Source: Rhizorhabdus sp. (GTDB lineage: Bacteria; Pseudomonadota; Alphaproteobacteria; Sphingomonadales; Sphingomonadaceae). Taken from it: 7,042 bases of DNA. Where the stretch lies: NCBI GenBank assembly GCA_004297635.1, contig SCUQ01000474.1, positions 1 through 7,042 of the forward strand, given 5' to 3'. The position numbers and the translations under genes were made by a program. The notes beneath the pieces were generated by a model, which was given only the letters and a program-made list of their open reading frames with translations, was not told the DNA's origin and did not search any database. The first letter of the stretch is position 1, and the number at the start of each line of letters is the position of its first letter. Positions 5,922 to 7,042 of this stretch are shown here, one piece after another.

Positions 5922-6541
5922 CGGACCAGATCGCGCTGCCCTTTGCCTGGCCCGCCGAAGAGGACGAACGCGACTTCATCATCAGCGACGCGAACGAGGC
6001 AGCGGTTCGTCACCTCGAACATTGGTCGCTCTGGCCGGTGATGGCGACGATCCTGACGGGACCGCGAAAGTCGGGACGCAGCCTGCTCGGCCGTATCTTC
6101 GCGGCCAAGACCGGCGGACGCTTCATCGACGAAGCCGAGGATCAGGATGAGGAGCGGCTGTTCCATGCCTGGAACGCGGCCCAGGCCGATCGCAAGCCGC
6201 TGCTGCTCGCCGCTGATCTGCCCCCGGCCAAATGGCGAATCCGGCTGCCCGACCTGCGCTCGCGGCTGCTCGCCAGCCCGATCGTGGCGATCGAGGAACC
6301 CGACGAGAAGCTGATGGGCGCGCTGATCGAAAAGCTGATCCAGGCACGGGGGCTGGCCGCCCGGCCCGAGGTGGTGCGCTATGTCCAGCTCCGGATCGAG
6401 CGCAGCTATATCGCGATCGGGCGAATCGTCGATGCGCTGGACGAGGCGGCATTGGCGCGGCGGCGTCCGATCACGCTCGCGGTGGCGCGCGAGGCCCTTG
6501 CGACGATGGGTGTCACGGAGGATACATATAGACTGCTATAG
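5918..6541 (+). CDS. hdaA: HdaA-like DnaA-family ATPase (regulatory inactivation of DnaA)
   Basis: Hda-type proteins bind the DNA sliding clamp and stimulate hydrolysis of DnaA-bound ATP, preventing re-initiation of replication. The N-terminus contains QIALPF (residues 4-9), which matches the clamp-binding motif (Q-x-x-L-P-L/F) at the start of Hda proteins. A degenerate P-loop, GPRKSGRS (residues 48-55), follows a TILTGP strand. Next come a Walker-B-like FIDEAED and ERLFHAWNAA (the 'D-E-x-x-L-F-H-x-x-N' region), then PLLLAADLPPAKWRIRLPDLRSRL, which fits sensor-I and arginine-finger territory. A lid domain ends with RSYIAIGRIVDALDEAALARRRPIT, which fits sensor II. There is no DnaA-type DNA-binding domain IV. 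At 207 residues it is somewhat shorter than E. coli Hda. The P-loop lysine is replaced by R54. ATG 5918 overlaps the preceding stop by four bases; ppk1 begins nine bases after the stop. Confidence 0.88.
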   Translation: MTDQIALPFAWPAEEDERDFIISDANEAAVRHLEHWSLWPVMATILTGPRKSGRSLLGRIFAAKTGGRFIDEAEDQDEERLFHAWNAAQADRKPLLLAADLPPAKWRIRLPDLRSRLLASPIVAIEEPDEKLMGALIEKLIQARGLAARPEVVRYVQLRIERSYIAIGRIVDALDEAALARRRPITLAVAREALATMGVTEDTYRLL

Positions 6542-6550
6542 TGGACGGTC

Positions 6551-7042
6551 ATGGAACATATCGATCAAGCGCAGCATGATGATGAGTTGGTGGGGGGGAT
6601 CGCGCCCGCCGAGCCGATCGTCCCGCGCGAGCGCTATTTCAACCGTGAGCTGAGCTGGCTGGCCTTCAATCAGAGGGTGCTGGAGGAAGCTTCGAATCGC
6701 GCCCATCCGTTGCTGGAGCGACTGCGGTTCCTGTCGATCTCGGGGAACAATCTCGACGAATTCTTCATGGTCCGCTTCGCGGGCCTTAGGGCGCAGCAGC
6801 TGGAGGAGGTCGAATCGATCTCGCCCGACGGGCTGACGCTGCATCAGCAGATCGAGGGCGCCAGCGACCGCGCCGACCAGCTGATCACCGACCAGCAGCG
6901 CGTATGGGACCAGCTGCGCGCCGAGCTGGACGCCGCCGGCATCGTCGTGCTGGAGGAATCCGAAATCGAGGGCAGGGACGCCGAGTGGCTGGAAGGCCAT
7001 TTCCGCAACCAGATCTTCCCGGTGCTGACGCCGCAGGCGCTG
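6551..7042 (+). CDS. ppk1: Polyphosphate kinase 1 (N-terminal part, cut by window edge)
   Basis: PPK1 reversibly polymerises the terminal phosphate of ATP into inorganic polyphosphate. The window holds the first 164 codons of a protein normally near 700 residues, covering the N-terminal domain and the start of the middle domain. Diagnostic sequence is RYFNRELSWLAFNQRVLEEA (residues 28-47) and RFLSISGNNLDEFFMVR (residues 59-75). N67 corresponds to the ATP-contacting N45 of the E. coli enzyme. The catalytic histidines lie beyond the edge. Relative to E. coli PPK1 there is about 20 residues of extra, acidic N-terminus (EHIDQAQHDDELVGG). The ATG at 6551 has only a weak GGACGG just upstream and lies nine bases after the HdaA-like stop, so it is probably read from the same transcript. 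Codons 14-16 contain a run of seven G residues (6592-6598). Confidence 0.96.
   Translation, partial: MEHIDQAQHDDELVGGIAPAEPIVPRERYFNRELSWLAFNQRVLEEASNRAHPLLERLRFLSISGNNLDEFFMVRFAGLRAQQLEEVESISPDGLTLHQQIEGASDRADQLITDQQRVWDQLRAELDAAGIVVLEESEIEGRDAEWLEGHFRNQIFPVLTPQAL

Overview
The window is GC-rich, gene-dense chromosomal DNA that looks like an alphaproteobacterium, most likely a sphingomonad (Sphingomonas, Sphingobium, Rhizorhabdus or a relative). This rests on protein character, on the purN/purM and DUF2066-hdaA-ppk1 neighbourhoods, and on the CCTGAGGAG-type palindromic repeats. No phage, transposon, plasmid, CRISPR or RNA-gene signature was seen. The content is mostly housekeeping.

Layout. 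(1) Positions 1-445, minus strand: the N-terminal part of an AIM24/TIGR00266-family protein that runs off the left edge. (2) Positions 446-699: a divergent intergenic region with weak promoter candidates on both strands. (3) Positions 700-1645, plus strand: ndk (nucleoside diphosphate kinase), followed one base later by a GNAT acetyltransferase. (4) Positions 1708-4503, minus strand: a compact transcription unit read right to left as purM, purN, a membrane-anchored protein of unknown function, and an MmcQ/YjbR-family protein. The last three genes overlap by a few bases. (5) Positions 4504-4703: a divergent region largely filled by a palindromic repeat. (6) Positions 4704-7042, plus strand: a secreted DUF2066-type protein (GTG start), an HdaA-like DnaA-family protein overlapping it by 4 bases, and the N-terminal 164 codons of ppk1 (polyphosphate kinase), which runs off the right edge.

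How the genes relate. PurN and PurM carry out nearby steps of de novo purine synthesis, Ndk equilibrates nucleoside triphosphates, and Ppk1 stores ATP phosphate as polyphosphate. HdaA-type proteins work with the sliding clamp to turn off DnaA-ATP after initiation. The region therefore groups nucleotide supply, phosphate storage and replication control, but that theme is inference from gene order.

The most interesting non-coding signal is a pair of about 100-bp imperfect palindromes, at 3293-3393 and 4520-4622, in the same orientation on either side of purM. Each can fold almost end to end. Their middle stems differ in sequence between the copies but keep pairing. On the purMN transcript each hairpin ends at, or a few bases before, the Shine-Dalgarno sequence of the next gene (purM and purN). 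I found no convincing new multi-gene defence, mobile or biosynthetic system in this window.
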